64,000 nt of DNA from Eurosta solidaginis (GCF_040869045.1 NC_090319.1:268166897-268230896); one strand, 5' to 3'; positions 34,021 through 46,020 are shown, numbered from the stretch's first letter. Made by a program: numbers and translations. The notes: generated from the letters alone by a model not told the origin.

Positions 34021-36921
34021 AAACAAGTAAGGAAGGCTAAGTTATGGTGTAACCGAACATTACATACTCAGTTGAGAGCTGTGGAGACAAAGTAAGGGAA
34101 AATCACCATGTTGTAAAAAGAACCTAGGGTAACCCTGGAATGTGTTTGTATGACATGTGTATCAAATGGAAGATATTAAAGAGTATTTTAAGTCAAATTA
34201 AAGGTATTAATGAGGGTTTTAAAAGGGAATGGCCCTTAGTTCTATATGTGGACGCCTTTTCGAGATATCACCATAAACGTGGACCAGGGGTGACTCTAGA
34301 ATGTGTTTGTACGATACGGGTATCAAATTAAAGGTATTAATGAGGGCTTTAAAAGGGAGTGGGCCTTAGTTCTATAGGTGGATGCCTTTTCGAGATATCG
34401 CCAAAAAGGTGGGACAGGGGTGACTCTAGAATTTTTTTGTACGATATGGGTATCAAATGAAAGGTGTTAATGAGTATTTGAAAAAAAAGTGGGCCTTAGT
34501 TCTATATGCGGACGCCTTTTCGAGATATAACCATAAACGTGGACCAGGGGTGACTCTAGAATGTGTTTGTACGATATGGGTATCAAATGAAAGGTGTTAA
34601 TGAGTATTTTAAAAGGGAGTGGGCCTTAGTTCTATAGGTGGACGCCTTTTCGGTATAACGTTATAAAAGTGGACCAGGTTAGACTCTAGAATGTGTTTGT
34701 ACGATATGGGTATCAAATGTAAGGTGTTAATAAGTGTTTTAAAACGGAGTGGGCCTTAGTTCTATGGGTGGACGCTTTTCGTGATATCGCCATAAACGTG
34801 GACCAGGGGTAACTCTCGAATGCGTTTGTACAATATGGGTATCAAACGAAAGGTGTTAATAAGTGTTTTAAAAGGGGGTGGGCCTTAGTTCTATGGGTGG
34901 ACGCCTTTTCGTGATATCGTTATAAAAGTGGACCAGGTTTGACTCTAGAATGCGTTTGTACAATATGGGTATCAAACGAAAGGTGTTAATAAGTGTTTTA
35001 AAAGGGGTGGGCCTTAGTTCTATGGGTGGACGCCTTTTCGTGATATCGCCATAAACGTGGACCAGGGGTGACTCTAGAATGCGTTTGTACAATATAGGTA
35101 TCAAATGAAAAGTTTTAATGAGTATTTTAAAAGGGCGTGGGCCTTAGTTCTATAGGTGGACGCCTTTTCGAGATATCGTTATAAAAGTGGACCAGGTTTG
35201 ACTCTAGAATGCGTTTGTAAAATATGGGTATCAAATGAAAAGTTTTAATGAGTATTTTAAAAGGGCGTGGGCCTTAGTTCTATAGGTGGACGCCTTTTCG
35301 AGATATCGCCATAAAGGTGGAACAGGGGTGACTCTAGAATTTTTTTGTACAATATGGGTATCAAATGAAAGGCGTTAATGAGTATTTTAAAAGGGATGGG
35401 CCTTAGTTCTATAGGTGGACGCCTTTTCAAGATATCGCCATAAAGGTGGACCAGGGGTGACTCTAGAATTTGTTTGTACGATATGGGTATCAAATTAAAG
35501 GTATTAATGAGTGTTTTAAAAGGGAATGGCCCTTAGTTGTATATGTGAAGGCTTTTTCGAGATATTGACCAAAATGTGGACCAGGGTGATCCAGAAAATC
35601 ATCTGTTGGGTACCGCTAATTTATTTATATATGTAATACCACGAACAGTATTCCTTCCAAAATTCCAAGGGCTTTTGATTTCGCCCTGCAAAACTTTTTC
35701 ATTTTCTTCTACTTAATATGGCAGGTGTCACACCCATTTTATCAAGTTTTTTTCTAAAGTTATATTTTGCGTTAATAGACCAATACAATTACCATGTTTC
35801 ATTCCTTTTTTCGTATTTGGTATATAATTATGGCATTTTTTCATTTTTCGTAATTTTCGATATCCAAAAAGTGGGCGTGGTCATAGTCGGATTTCGGCCA
35901 TTTTTTACACCAATACAAAGTGAGTTCAGATAAGTATGTGAACTGAGTTTAGTGAAGATATATCGATTTTTGCTCAAGTTATCGTGTTAACGGCCGAGCG
36001 GAAGGACAGACGGTCTACTGTGTATAAAAACTGGGCATGGCTTCAACCGATTTCGCCATTTTCCACAGAAAACAGTTATCGTCATAGAATCTAAGCCTCT
36101 ACCAAATTTCACAAGGATTGGTAAATTTTTGTTCGACTTATGGCATTCAAAGTATCCTAGACAAAATAAATGAAAAACGGCCGAGCCACGCCAATTTTGA
36201 ACATTTTTTTATATTTGTATTTTGTTGCGACATATCATTACTGGGGTTGAATGTTGACATAATTTACTTTTATTCTGTAAAGATATTAACTTTTCTTTTA
36301 AAATTTGAATTTAAAAAAATTTTTTTTAAAAAGTGGACGTGGTCGTTCTCCGATTTTGCTAATTTTTATTAGGCATACATATGGTAATAGGAGTAACGTT
36401 CCTGCCAAATTTCATCATGATATCTTCAACGACTGCGAAATTACAGCTTGCAAAACTTCTAAATTACCTTCTTTTAAAAGTGTGCGGTGCTACGACCATT
36501 GTCCAAAATTTTACTAGTTTTCTATTCTACGTCATAAGGTAACTCACCTACCAAGTTTCATTGCTTAATCCGTATTTGGTAATGAATTATCGCACTTTTT
36601 CGGTTTTTCGAAATTTTCAATATCGAAAAAGTGGGCGTGATTATTGTCTGATATCGTTCTTTTTAAATAGCGATCTGAGATGAGTACCCAGGAACCTACA
36701 TACCAAATTTCATCAAGATAACTCAAAATTTACTCAAGTTGTCGTGTTAACGGACAGACGGACGGACGGACGGACGGACATGGCTCAATCGAATTTTTTT
36801 TCGATACTGATGATTTTGATATATGGAAGTCTATATATATCTCGATTCCTTTATACCTGTACAACCAACCGTTATCCAATCAAAGTTAATATACTCTGTG
36901 AGCTCTGCTCAACTGAGTATA
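34021..36921 (+). mobile_element. Hairpin-ended element X, long copy with internal tandem array
   Basis: Left end AAACAAGTAAGGAAGGCTAA and right hairpin TATACTC...GAGTATA (36890-36921) match the copy at 32251. The 7-mer ATAAGAA flanks both ends (34014-34020, 36922-36928) and may be a target duplication. The interior holds eleven 130-bp repeats (34135-35610) and then four or so units of about 300 bp, each with AAAAAGTGGGCGTGG...CCGATTTCG (near 35868, 36025, 36329, 36627). A (CGGA)n run is at 36751-36780. No coding frame, so it is non-autonomous. Confidence 0.7.
34135..35610 (+). repeat. 130-bp tandem repeat array, about 11 units
   Basis: The anchor CCTTAGTT recurs at 34234, 34364, 34494, 34624, 34754, 34883, 35012, 35142, 35272, 35401 and 35531: spacings of 130 or 129. 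Units come in two types, CGCCATAAACGTGGACCAGGGG (A) and CGTTATAAAAGTGGACCAGGTT (B), which alternate A-B-A-B-A-B-A from about 34520 to 35310. Because 129 is divisible by three, minus-strand frames repeat a 43-residue peptide; this is a by-product. Confidence 0.92.
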
Positions 36922-37095
36922 ATAAGAAGAGAGTCAATTTCCTTAAAAGTATTACGAAAATTTATCGACTATAGCTCGGTTCTGCTTTTCATGTATCTAT
37001 CCTCTAAGTTTACGCAATATTCTTTTTTTCGTTTACCTGAGGGATACGGCTTATTTGTAGCGTAAATATGCCTAAAATAAGGCGTTAGTATGAGG

Positions 37096-37470
37096 TGGCT
37101 ACCGTGGTGCGGTGGTAGCTTGCCCCGCCTACCACACCTAAAATCCAGGGTTCAATTCCTGTGCAAAGAACATCAAAAATTTAGAAACAAGTTTTTTTCA
37201 ATTAGAAAAGAAAAAAGTTTCCAAAGTGGGGTCACCCCTCGACAATGATTTTGCAAATACTTCGAATGTATCTCTGCCATGAAAAGCTTCTCAGTGAAAA
37301 CTCATCTGCCTTGCAGATGACGTTCGGAATACATGTACTGCCATTCGTAAAACATGTAGGTTCCGTCCAGCCAATTTTAAATAAAAATCAGAAGGAGCAC
37401 GACTCGAATTGGGAGAGAAGTTCGACCTTAAATCTCTTCGGAGGATATTACGCCTTGTATTTATATTTAT
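37096..37470 (+). mobile_element. SINE copy, near full length
   Basis: TGGTGCGGTGGTAGCTTGCCC, B box GGTTCAATTCC, then the family body through CTCAGTGAAAACTCATCTGCC, CCGTCCAGCCAATTTT and ATTACGCCTTGTATTTATATTTATTT. Flanks TAAGGCGTTAGTATGAGG and TAAGACGTATGATG may be a decayed target duplication. Confidence 0.88.
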
Positions 37471-37479
37471 TTTTAATAT

Positions 37480-38450
37480 AAGACGTATGATGTATTTTTT
37501 TTAGGTTATTCTGAGATCTGGCTGTCAGAAGTGAAACCATCTTATTGCTTACCACCGCTTATGCCAGTTTCTGCTGGGTATGTATAAACACATTCATGCA
37601 CTCATATAAATAAACGCTGATATTCCGACAGACGATGACTAAAATGTTCAGAATTTGACTTGCAACAGCAACTGTTGCATTGCCACCTTTTACCCGCCCT
37701 TTCGTTCATCAGTGTGCCTTTATTTAGAATTTTCTTAATTCTGGTTTGTAGTAAGCTGTCAAAATGTGTGGGCTGGCGTGTGTGTCTGTGTAAGTTTGGG
37801 GACCAAGTTAGTTTTTTTTTGTTTTTTTAATGTGATTATGTTATCATTTGCCTTTTTCAGTACGTGGGTGGGTGCTAGAATTTTATAAATTATAGGTAAT
37901 TTGGGTTGAGTGTTTGAATGTGCGCTTGATTAAGATAACACGGAAGAAAATAACCATAAAATTTAGTGCTAAGGGGAGAAAACGAGCTATAAAGTGGGAC
38001 AAAATTAGAAGGTAAATACCAATTTACGATGTTGGTAATTGGGTAATTTGATTGAGGCTTAGAGTTGAAAATACTTGCCTTGGCTATATTCAAAAAAATC
38101 GACGTCACTCTCACAAGCAAGCTTGGATTTTTCTTTAAGGCTAGAAAATCACGAAAACTTTATATAATTTTTAGATGTGTTAACATTTTTGCTTACGGTA
38201 TGGGGAGTCCCTGTGCAGTGTAAGTAACTGGTGGAGATGATATAAGCGAAATCATACTGCAAATCAGTTAATAGAGATTAAGGAAATAAGGAAAACAAAT
38301 CGGTGACACTTAAAAAGAAAGTGAAGCGACAAGGAAATGGACGCAAATGTAAACAAGACGTTAATGAAGATTAGGGCAGTAAAATAACAATGTCGATAAT
38401 GATGTGGATAGTTATACTGATGCTTATGATTATCATCACGGCTGCGAAAT
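37480..38450. other. Unassigned sequence
   Basis: No supported gene. T-rich run near 37810. Confidence 0.3.
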
Positions 38451-38454
38451 TATG

Positions 38455-38560
38455 CCCAGCAAAGAAAAAGCAAAGAAGGTAATGGAGGAGAAAGAAAAAG
38501 CTAAACGAAAATGAAGGAAAAGGAAAGAAAGCAAAACCAAATCCGAAACCCAACCCAGCA
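38455..38560 (+). repeat. A/G-rich tract before minisatellite island 3
   Basis: The plus strand is nearly all A and G (AAGAAAAAGCAAAGAAGG, GAAGGAAAAGGAAAGAAAGC). The reverse complement of the 9040-9130 tract is alike, and both lie on the same side of their TATCG array once orientation is allowed for. Confidence 0.5.
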
Positions 38561-38599
38561 CTGAACGCGCACAGTGTGTTATGAATTTGTTTCCGAAGT

Positions 38600-39170
38600 G
38601 TTGGTGGTTATCGAAGTGCTATAAATTTGCTTACTAATAATAACAAAAGTCATCGACGACTTATCGATTTTTAATCATCAAATTAAAAAGTTTTGCAACA
38701 TTTATCGATATTTTGGCAAAGTGGTTATCGAAATACTATCGATTTGTTATCAAAAAATTATCGACATGTTATCGATTTGCTATCGAAAAGTTTTTGATTA
38801 TTAATCAAAAATGTATATCGGTAGCTTACCAAAAAATTATCGATTTGCTTTCAAGAACGATTTGTTATTGCAGTGATACCAATTGGTTATAGGCGCGTTA
38901 GCAATTAGTTATCGATTTTTAGTAAAGATGTTACGGACTGGTTATCGTTATTGATTTGCTTTCGAAAAGTTTTTGCTTAACTATTGATAAGTTTCCAAAA
39001 AAACGCTATCGAGAGCGATTTTTTATCGCAGTGCAACTAATTTGTTATCGGCGCGTTATCGATTAGCTATTGATTTGTAGTCAAAAAGTCACGGACTGGT
39101 TGTCGAAAACGTATCGATTAACTATCAGGAAGGTACCGCTTTGATATCAAAAAGTCATCGATTTCTTATG
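38600..39170 (+). repeat. 11-bp TATCGATTTG minisatellite, island 3
   Basis: Around 38738-38795 successive 11-mers read CTATCGATTTG, TTATCAAAAAA, TTATCGACATG, TTATCGATTTG, CTATCGAAAAG. The array then decays and meets the GTT-tailed repeat at 39172. Confidence 0.82.
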
Positions 39171-39171
39171 T

Positions 39172-39660
39172 TTTGTTGCTGTAGCGCAAAAGACATTCCT
39201 CGAAGTTTTGGGGAGTGTTATCGATGTTGATGGTCCCTTACCTGATATAGATCCGATATGTTCCGGTAACAAACATCGTTAAGGTACAAGCCCGACGATC
39301 TCGGCAACGTTTTAATATGACCATATTAGATATTTAGGCCATGCCGCGCACCACCCCCTTGTTATATGTAACTTGTGTTCACCAGAGCCTCGGCTGCTAA
39401 AGAAACAGGATTCGGCACGGGTAGGTGAGGTTGAAAATTGGGTTGGAGAAGCTATACATTTCACTGGCAACCCCTTAAAAGGGCTGTGCTAGACAACCCA
39501 TTGAATCATTTGGGTATTTTAGTCGCCTCTTACGACAGGCATATCTACCGCGAGTCTATTCTAAGCTCCCTAACAAGCTGGAGTATTGATTTTTATCGAT
39601 CGTACTGTTACGAATTTATTTCTGAGATTAGCTATTTAGACGTACATCGAACTTAGCAAG
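39172..39660 (-). repeat. GTT/CAA-tailed dispersed repeat, copy 2
   Basis: Starts TTTTGTTGCTGTAGCGC and shares GGGGAGTGTTATCGATGTTGATGGTCC, GATATAGATC and AATATGACCATATTAGA with the copy at 13023, then runs further. The 72-codon plus-strand frame at 39438-39656 lies in it; no domain is recognised. Confidence 0.55.
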
Positions 39661-40395
39661 TAGTTGGTGCTCACGAAAAAGGTATTGGAACAAAAAAAGA
39701 ATATCCCTATCAGCAAGTAAAAGGATTCGCACAAAAATTGGACCGGTAGCACCTTTTAGGAAAAATCCAAAACCAGTCAGAATGGCATATGGCTCCAAAG
39801 CTTTCGACTTCTGCAAGCTATATGGAGAGATGTAAAAATAGATATAATATGAAGACATTTTAAGTGCCAGAAAGGACCCCGGAAAAGTACAATCAGGCCA
39901 AAGATTTTAGGAAAATTGTTTTAAATAATTTTAGTGCTGCATAATAGATGACGAATCATACGTAAGAGAAAACTTCAACTAACTGTCCCTACAAAATGTA
40001 GCGGCGAGGTACCTTCTGCGGAACAAGGCAAATATATTAAGACCTGCACGTTTTTTAAAGAGCTAAGGCTGAGAACAGATTGTATGCTATGAGCACAGCT
40101 ACGCGTGAAGCGGTATTTTGTTTCATGTATTTTAAAAGCTCGGAACTTTGCTGGCACTCTGACAACTTTTGCAATTTTCCATAAAAAATAATATTCACAA
40201 CTTTCTATTTTTATATAAAAGCAACGCTTCCACTCTTTCGTCAGCATAAAGGTTAAAGAGCACAGCAAGCTTGTAAAGCAGGTGTAAATACTTGAATGAT
40301 TAACAAAATGTAGTTCTGGAAAAATTAAGAAAGTATGAAACACTGAATTTTCGCTTTCATTCAACGAAAAAGGCAACCATAAATACACATAAATG
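39661..40395. other. Unassigned sequence
   Basis: A minus-strand frame of 137 codons (40388-39975) shows no family and is probably chance. Confidence 0.3.
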
Positions 40396-40399
40396 TATG

Positions 40400-40604
40400 A
40401 GTTATATAATAGCCTTATATACCTTAGATTTTGTTACTGTACTTTTACATTGTTAATATTATATAGTAGCAATAAGAAATTTTGTAAAACGAAAATGGAA
40501 AATTGTCAGATTTTTTCAGTTGAAAAGAAAATTTGTTTCTAATAAGTTAAATTCTGTTTAATAAATTTTAACAACTGAACTAAAAAACAAAAAAAAACAA
40601 AAGT
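40400..40604 (+). repeat. 5' LTR of second gypsy element
   Basis: 205 bp, nearly identical to 45246-45450. Its last T is shared with the TGG of the primer-binding site. Confidence 0.95.
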
Positions 40605-40621
40605 GGCGACGAGGATGGGAT
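40604..40621 (+). other. Primer-binding site
   Basis: TGGCGACGAGGATGGGAT directly follows the LTR and begins with TGG, the complement of a tRNA CCA end. I cannot name the tRNA with confidence. Confidence 0.65.
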
Positions 40622-40999
40622 ATGTTAGAGAAAGAGCATATCCTGAGATCTGAACTAAAAAACGCATGCATAAAATTGAAACTGATGATAACCAATAAAC
40701 AAGAAAATATCAAGAAAAATTCGTTTAAATTGGAATTCAGAAAAAAGCTAAATTGATAAGGACGAAGAACAATTTATGAAATTCATATCATCATTAGAAG
40801 GACAAATAAAGAAATAAGAGGAATTAATTCAGAAAAATCATCATTTGAAGAAGAAATGGCAGGAAATCATTCAAGAAAAATCAATAATTGAAGAAGAAAT
40901 AAAATTGGGAATCTAAAGGTCAAAATCTTGAAAAATTTAAGTGTTTATAAAAGATCTGCAAGGAGAAGACACCGGAAGGACGTATAAATAAAAAGAGCA

Positions 41000-41990
41000 A
41001 TGGCTTTAACGTTAGCAGAATGTTTACGGGAAGCAAGAAGTTTGCCAGTGTTTAATGGCACAAGCGAATACTCACTCAGCAATTATTTAAGAGACGTGAG
41101 GGTAGTTCTCCAGTTAGCTCCTGTTGAACATCATCATACCATACAGACGGTATTAAGCAACCGACTTCAGGGAAAAGCTTTGAAGGTAGTTGAAACTCTA
41201 ATTAACCCAATTGGGAAGATATAATAAATAAAATTAAGGAGGAATTTGGAATAAAAAGATCTTTTTTTAATTTACTTACTGATGCTACAAATGTGGATGC
41301 GAGAAATGTAGAAGAACTTAATTATAAGTTGAAAAAAGTTCTTTGTGATATGAATACAAAATATATGCTTGAGCCAAATAATTTGTATTCACCTATTCAT
41401 AATGAGCAAATTATCTTTGATATATACTTCATTTTTTGCCAGCTCATACAAAATCAATGCTAATCCAAAACAATATTAATACTTTGAGTAAATCTCATTC
41501 ATTTTTACTAGAAAATAATTTATTAGCTGATATAAAATTAGTGAACAATAAAAATTCATATGGTATTCAATATAATATAAATAAGGATAAAAATGATTTA
41601 AATAATGAAAATTTTTCAAATAACTTTCCAAAAAGAAATAAATATTTAAATGGTAACAACTCTTCTAATAGTTATGGCTTTCAGCGACCTCAAAATTTAA
41701 GTGGAAAAAAGCGTTTTAGTAATTATGCTGTGCCAAATTTAAGTAACCAAAATAATAAAATTAACATGGGAAATTTTGATAGTAGTAGGGGAAATAATTT
41801 TGAAAATAATAGAGATAATAATTATCAACAATATGGTAGATATCTAAATAATCAAAATTATAATTCAGGAAATGTTCAAAATTTTAATCACAATCAAAGA
41901 AATTTTGATTATCAAGAGCCAATGAATATAGGCGTTGTAAATTTTACTGAAAATTTTCATTTGCAGCCTCAGGATCAACATTACCAATAG
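41000..41990 (+). pseudogene. gypsy Gag without zinc knuckle (frameshifted)
   Basis: ATG at 41000 gives MALTLAECLREARSLPVFNG, typical of the start of gypsy/17.6-group Gag capsids. The frame is lost near 41210, continues in another frame (EEFGIKRSFFNLLTDATN), and shifts again near 41430. From 41436 an open frame of 184 codons is extremely Asn-rich (NNFENNRDNNYQQYGRYLNN) and ends at 41990. No CCHC knuckle is seen; a basic, Asn-rich tail is usual in this group. Gag would form the particle that carries the RNA. Pol overlaps its end in the -1 frame. Confidence 0.85.
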
Positions 41991-44900
41991 TATTACTAAC
42001 AATCAATAATATAAAAACTAAATGTTTAATCGATAGTGGAGCTGCTACTACGTTGGGTAGTAATACATTTTTTTCTAATATGGGTGTAAAACAAAATCTT
42101 TTAAAGCCAATATTACTAAATAATTTGGTTGGTGATAAATTAATAACAGAGGAAGTTATAGTAAATGTACCTACAGAATTCAATTCTGGTAGAAAGACTA
42201 TGTCTATAAAATTAGCAAATTTTATTAATAAAAATTTGGATTGTATTATAGGGGTAAATGTTTTAGGTCCTATTGGTGCTATTTTAAACTTTAAAAACAA
42301 TAAATTAACAGTAAATAATAGGGGAATAAAATTATTTTGTGATAGTTTTGATGTTAAGTATGAAGAAGTTTATTATTTAGAAAAATCAGAAATAAATGCA
42401 ATCAAAGATTTGGTACCTAAGGATTTGAATAGAGAAGAAGGTAAATTCTTAGACATTTTTTTGCACAAAAATAAAGGATGTTTTTATATTGAGGGTCAAA
42501 ATTTGACAACTACAGAGTGTGTTAAACACAAGATTATAACAACATCTTCTAAACCAATTTATTGCAAAAATTATAGACACCCCCAAATTTTAGAAAAAGA
42601 AATTGAATCCCAAATTGAAGATATGCTTAAACAAAATATTATAAGAAATAGCAAATCACCATATAATTCTCCTTTATGGATAGTCAAAAAGAATACTGAT
42701 AACTTAAAGAAGCAAAAGTGGCGATTAGTAATTGATTTTAGGAAATTAAATGACATTACAGTGGATGACAAATTCCCGCTTCCAAATATTGAATCATTAT
42801 TCGACAAATTAGGTAAAGCCCAATATTTTTCTTCATTAGACCTTGCCAAGAAAGTGATATTGAAAAAACAGCATTTTCGACTTCAAGAGGACAATTTGAG
42901 TTTATTCGAACGCCTTTTGGTCTGAAAAATGCACCTGCAACCTTTCAACGTATGTTAAATTACGTTCTATCTGAATTTATTAATAAAATTTGTGTCATTT
43001 ATATGGATGATATACTCGTTTTTTCGACTTCATTGACGGAACATATTGAAAGTTTACAAAAAATTTTTTCAAAACTTAATGAGTTCAATCTTAAGATTCA
43101 AATTGAAAAGTGTAAATTTTTATCAAAAGAAACTAATTTTCTTGGACATATAGTGACAAAAGATGGCATTAAGCCAAATCCAGAAAAAGTTTATATAATA
43201 CAAAATTTACGGTTACCAACAACCTTGAAAGAAATAAAATCATTTCTTGGGTTAACTGGATACTATAGGAAATTTATAAAAAATTATTCTCTTATAGCAA
43301 GTCCAATAATAAAATATTTAAAAAAGAATACTAAAATAAATATTAATGATGAGTCATATATTGGCGCTTTTGAAAAATTAAAGAAAATATTAAGCCGCCC
43401 TTACTGTGTTACCCCAATTTTAATAAAAAATTTGTTTTGATTACGATGCGAGTAATTTGGCAATCGGGGCTGTTTTAAGCCAAGAAGGCAACCCAGTTAG
43501 TTACGCAAGTAGAACATTAAATGGACATGAGAAGAACTACTCGACTTTAGAAAAAGAACTGTTAGCTATAGTTTGGGCAATAAAATATTATCGTTGTTAT
43601 CTTTATGGTAGGAAATTTCTGGTACAAACGGATCATCAACCTTTAAAATGGCTATTTTCATTAAAGGATCCAAATTCTCGTATTATTAGATGGAAGATTT
43701 TATTAGATGAATTTCAGTTTGATATAGAATATCTTAAAGGAAAAGAGAACACTGTAGCAGATTTTTTAAGTAGAGTTCAATTAAATCAAAATTCAGTAGG
43801 TAGTATACGTAGTGCTCAAGAAGATTTAAACGAATTTTATCCTATAATAGACGGAATTGTTAATAAATATCGAACTCAAATTATATTATGTAAACCTAAA
43901 AGTAGAGGAATCGATTTACTTTTTAATAAATATAAAATAATATATATTGCAGAAACGGATTTAACCAATGACTGTTATTTAAATAATTTATTTCGAAAAG
44001 AATTAAGGAAAGGGAAGGTTGGAATATATTCAGAGCTTGAAGATAGTATGTATAATATATTACAACAAAAATTAATTCAACTTTTTTCTAATGATAGTAA
44101 TTTGAAATTTATAAAGTGCTCAAAATTAGCTGAGGATATTGAATCGGAGGATTTGTTATTGAATGTTATTAATGATATTCATTTAAAAGGAAATCATAGA
44201 GGTATATTAGAGAATTTCGAGGAGTTGAAAGGTTTATATTTTAATCCGAAATTATTTAAATATGTAAATAGGTATTGTAACAGTTGCAGAGTTTGTATAG
44301 AAAACAAATATGATCGAAAACCAATAAATAAACAGTTTAAACATACTTTTACTTCTGATAAACCAAACGCAGTTATACATTTAGATATTTTCCACATTCA
44401 AAAATCTTTTTTCTTAACAACGATCGATAAATTTCTTAAATTAGGTACTGCTCATAAATTAAGTGATAAAAATATGGTAACAATTAAAATAAAACTTTAG
44501 GAACGAATTGCATTTTTGGGAAAGCCGGATAAATTGATTATGGATAACGAATTTAATAATGCACTAACTAAATTTTTTTGTCAGGAAAACAATATAGAAC
44601 CTTATTATACTACACCAAATTCTCATACTGGAAATTCAGATATAGAAAGAATGCATCCGACACTTCTTGAACATATAAGAATTTTGAAAAATAATGATGC
44701 CATTAATGATTTAGAAGAGTTGGTACTTAAAGAAATAAATTTTTATAATAACACTATACATAGTTCAACTTAATTGAAACCAATAGATTTTATAAATAAT
44801 TTGAAATTAAATTTTGATGAAATAAAAATAAGAATTGAAAATAATAAAATGAGAGCCATAAACAGAATAAACAAAAAAAGAGAAAACATAAATCTGAATT

Positions 44901-45037
44901 TAAATAAACCAAATTTTAAAAATCCTATTGCTAACAGACAAAAAACCGCAAAGAGATTTAATAAATATCATTACAGTAATCCAAATAAAATGGATGTAGC
45001 TCAATTTCGAAGGCCTTTAAAATCAATAAATATATAA
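41951..45037 (+). pseudogene. gypsy Pol: protease, RT, RNase H, integrase (frameshifted, small deletion)
   Basis: The frame opens just after a TGA at 41948-41950, -1 relative to Gag. Protease has KCLIDSGAATTLG. RT has WRLVIDFRKLND and FSSLDLAK; about 42845 a short deletion removes residues in the conserved palm block and changes frame, after which RTPFGLKNAPATFQ and catalytic YMDDIL follow. Another one-base loss near 43445 breaks the RNase H start (then ELLAIVWAIKYYRCYLYG, TDHQPLKWLF). Integrase has the HHCC finger (HLKGNHRG, CNSCRVC), the D in HLDIFHI, D in MDNEFNN and E in NSDIERMH, with stops at 44498-44500 and 44771-44773 inside it. The C-terminus ends at 45037. No env frame follows. Confidence 0.92.
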
Positions 45038-45233
45038 AAAAAATAATACTTACTTAAATAAACGTTTACAAAATTAGTAAAGAAAATATGATATACTGAA
45101 TAATAATTTGATTTGTTTTGTTGAATTATTTTGTTATAAGATGTTTTATAATTTTATTGTTATTGTAATTTTAGTTATTTATTATTATTAATTTTTATTA
45201 AAATAAATTATTGATTCGAAGGGACTCGAATCT

Positions 45234-45245
45234 TAAGGAGGGGCG
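45234..45245 (+). other. Polypurine tract
   Basis: AAGGAGGGGCG directly before the 3' LTR; expected primer for plus-strand DNA synthesis. Confidence 0.75.
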
Positions 45246-45450
45246 AGTTATATAATAGCCTTATATACCTTAGATTTTGTTATTGTACTTTTACATTGTT
45301 AATATTATATAGTAGCAATAAGAAATTTTGTAAAACGAAAACGGAAAATTGTCAGATTTTTTCAGTTGAAAAGAAAATTTGTTTCTAATAAGTTAAATTC
45401 TGTTTAATAAATTTTAACAACTGAACTAAAAAACAAAACAAAACAAAAGT
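45246..45450 (+). repeat. 3' LTR of second gypsy element
   Basis: Same length as the 5' copy; differences seen are one T/C, one A/G and one A/C in the A-rich end. Confidence 0.95.
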
Positions 45451-45454
45451 TATG

Positions 45455-46020
45455 TATGAACAAATCCAAATAGAATAAAAAGTGCTCACAAAATGAGATT
45501 TTAAATATTTCTTAGTTTTTTTATTTCGTTTTGATATTCCCAACTTTTTTACCAACTTGGCACTGCAATTTCGGAGTGTTTGACAGAATTGGGGCAATGA
45601 TGTCAGCCAAGAATTGAATTTGTTAAACAAAAGGAACATAGCTTGTAGGCACGATCCATTAAGCGCAAAAAACTCGAGCTAGCGAATCTCAATTTCATTA
45701 AAATGAATTGCTATGGGTTAAAACAAAGCTGCCATTGGGTTATCAGCGAAAACTAAAAAGTGCCCAGCATACCCCAGCCCTTCATTACATTAGGAAAATA
45801 TTTCTGGGCGTTAAGTGAAATGAGAATACCTTCAACTTGACAGCCAACTCATTGTCTTTATACCTCAAGTGTGTGTGTATTAGAGTTGTAAATAGTAACA
45901 AAACAACTTTAGCTCTGGATAACGGGATTTTTTAGGAATACGCAACGAAAAATTTAATGCTTCATACATTTTATTCAAAAGTATTTCGCTGTAAAAACCT
46001 TTTTTACAATTGACATGAGT
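45455..46020. other. Unassigned sequence
   Basis: No supported feature. Confidence 0.3.

Larger units (their letters stand above)
40400..45450 (+). mobile_element. Ty3/gypsy LTR retrotransposon (gypsy/17.6-like), defective
   Basis: A 5,051-bp element has 205-bp LTRs at both ends (AGTTATATAATAG...ACAAAAGT) and a perfect 4-bp duplication TATG (40396-40399 and 45451-45454). By eye the LTRs differ at only about three positions, so this insertion is young. Gag and Pol are present on the plus strand; nothing env-like follows integrase. A TGG-starting primer site is at 40604 and an AAGGAGGGGCG polypurine tract directly precedes the 3' LTR. The element is strikingly AT-rich. Several small indels break gag and pol. 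Confidence 0.95.

Noticed and set aside
34868..35493. Two minus-strand frames encoding repeated LIPILYKRILESP peptides
   Set aside because: They come from the 129/130-bp tandem DNA repeat, which keeps frame only where units are 129 bp; other units break it, and no start or domain supports a protein.
39975..40388. 137-codon minus-strand frame
   Set aside because: No motif; overlaps nothing conserved; ends beside the LTR element by coincidence.
45038..45245. env gene of the second gypsy element
   Set aside because: Only about 200 bases lie between the integrase stop and the 3' LTR; no frame of useful length.
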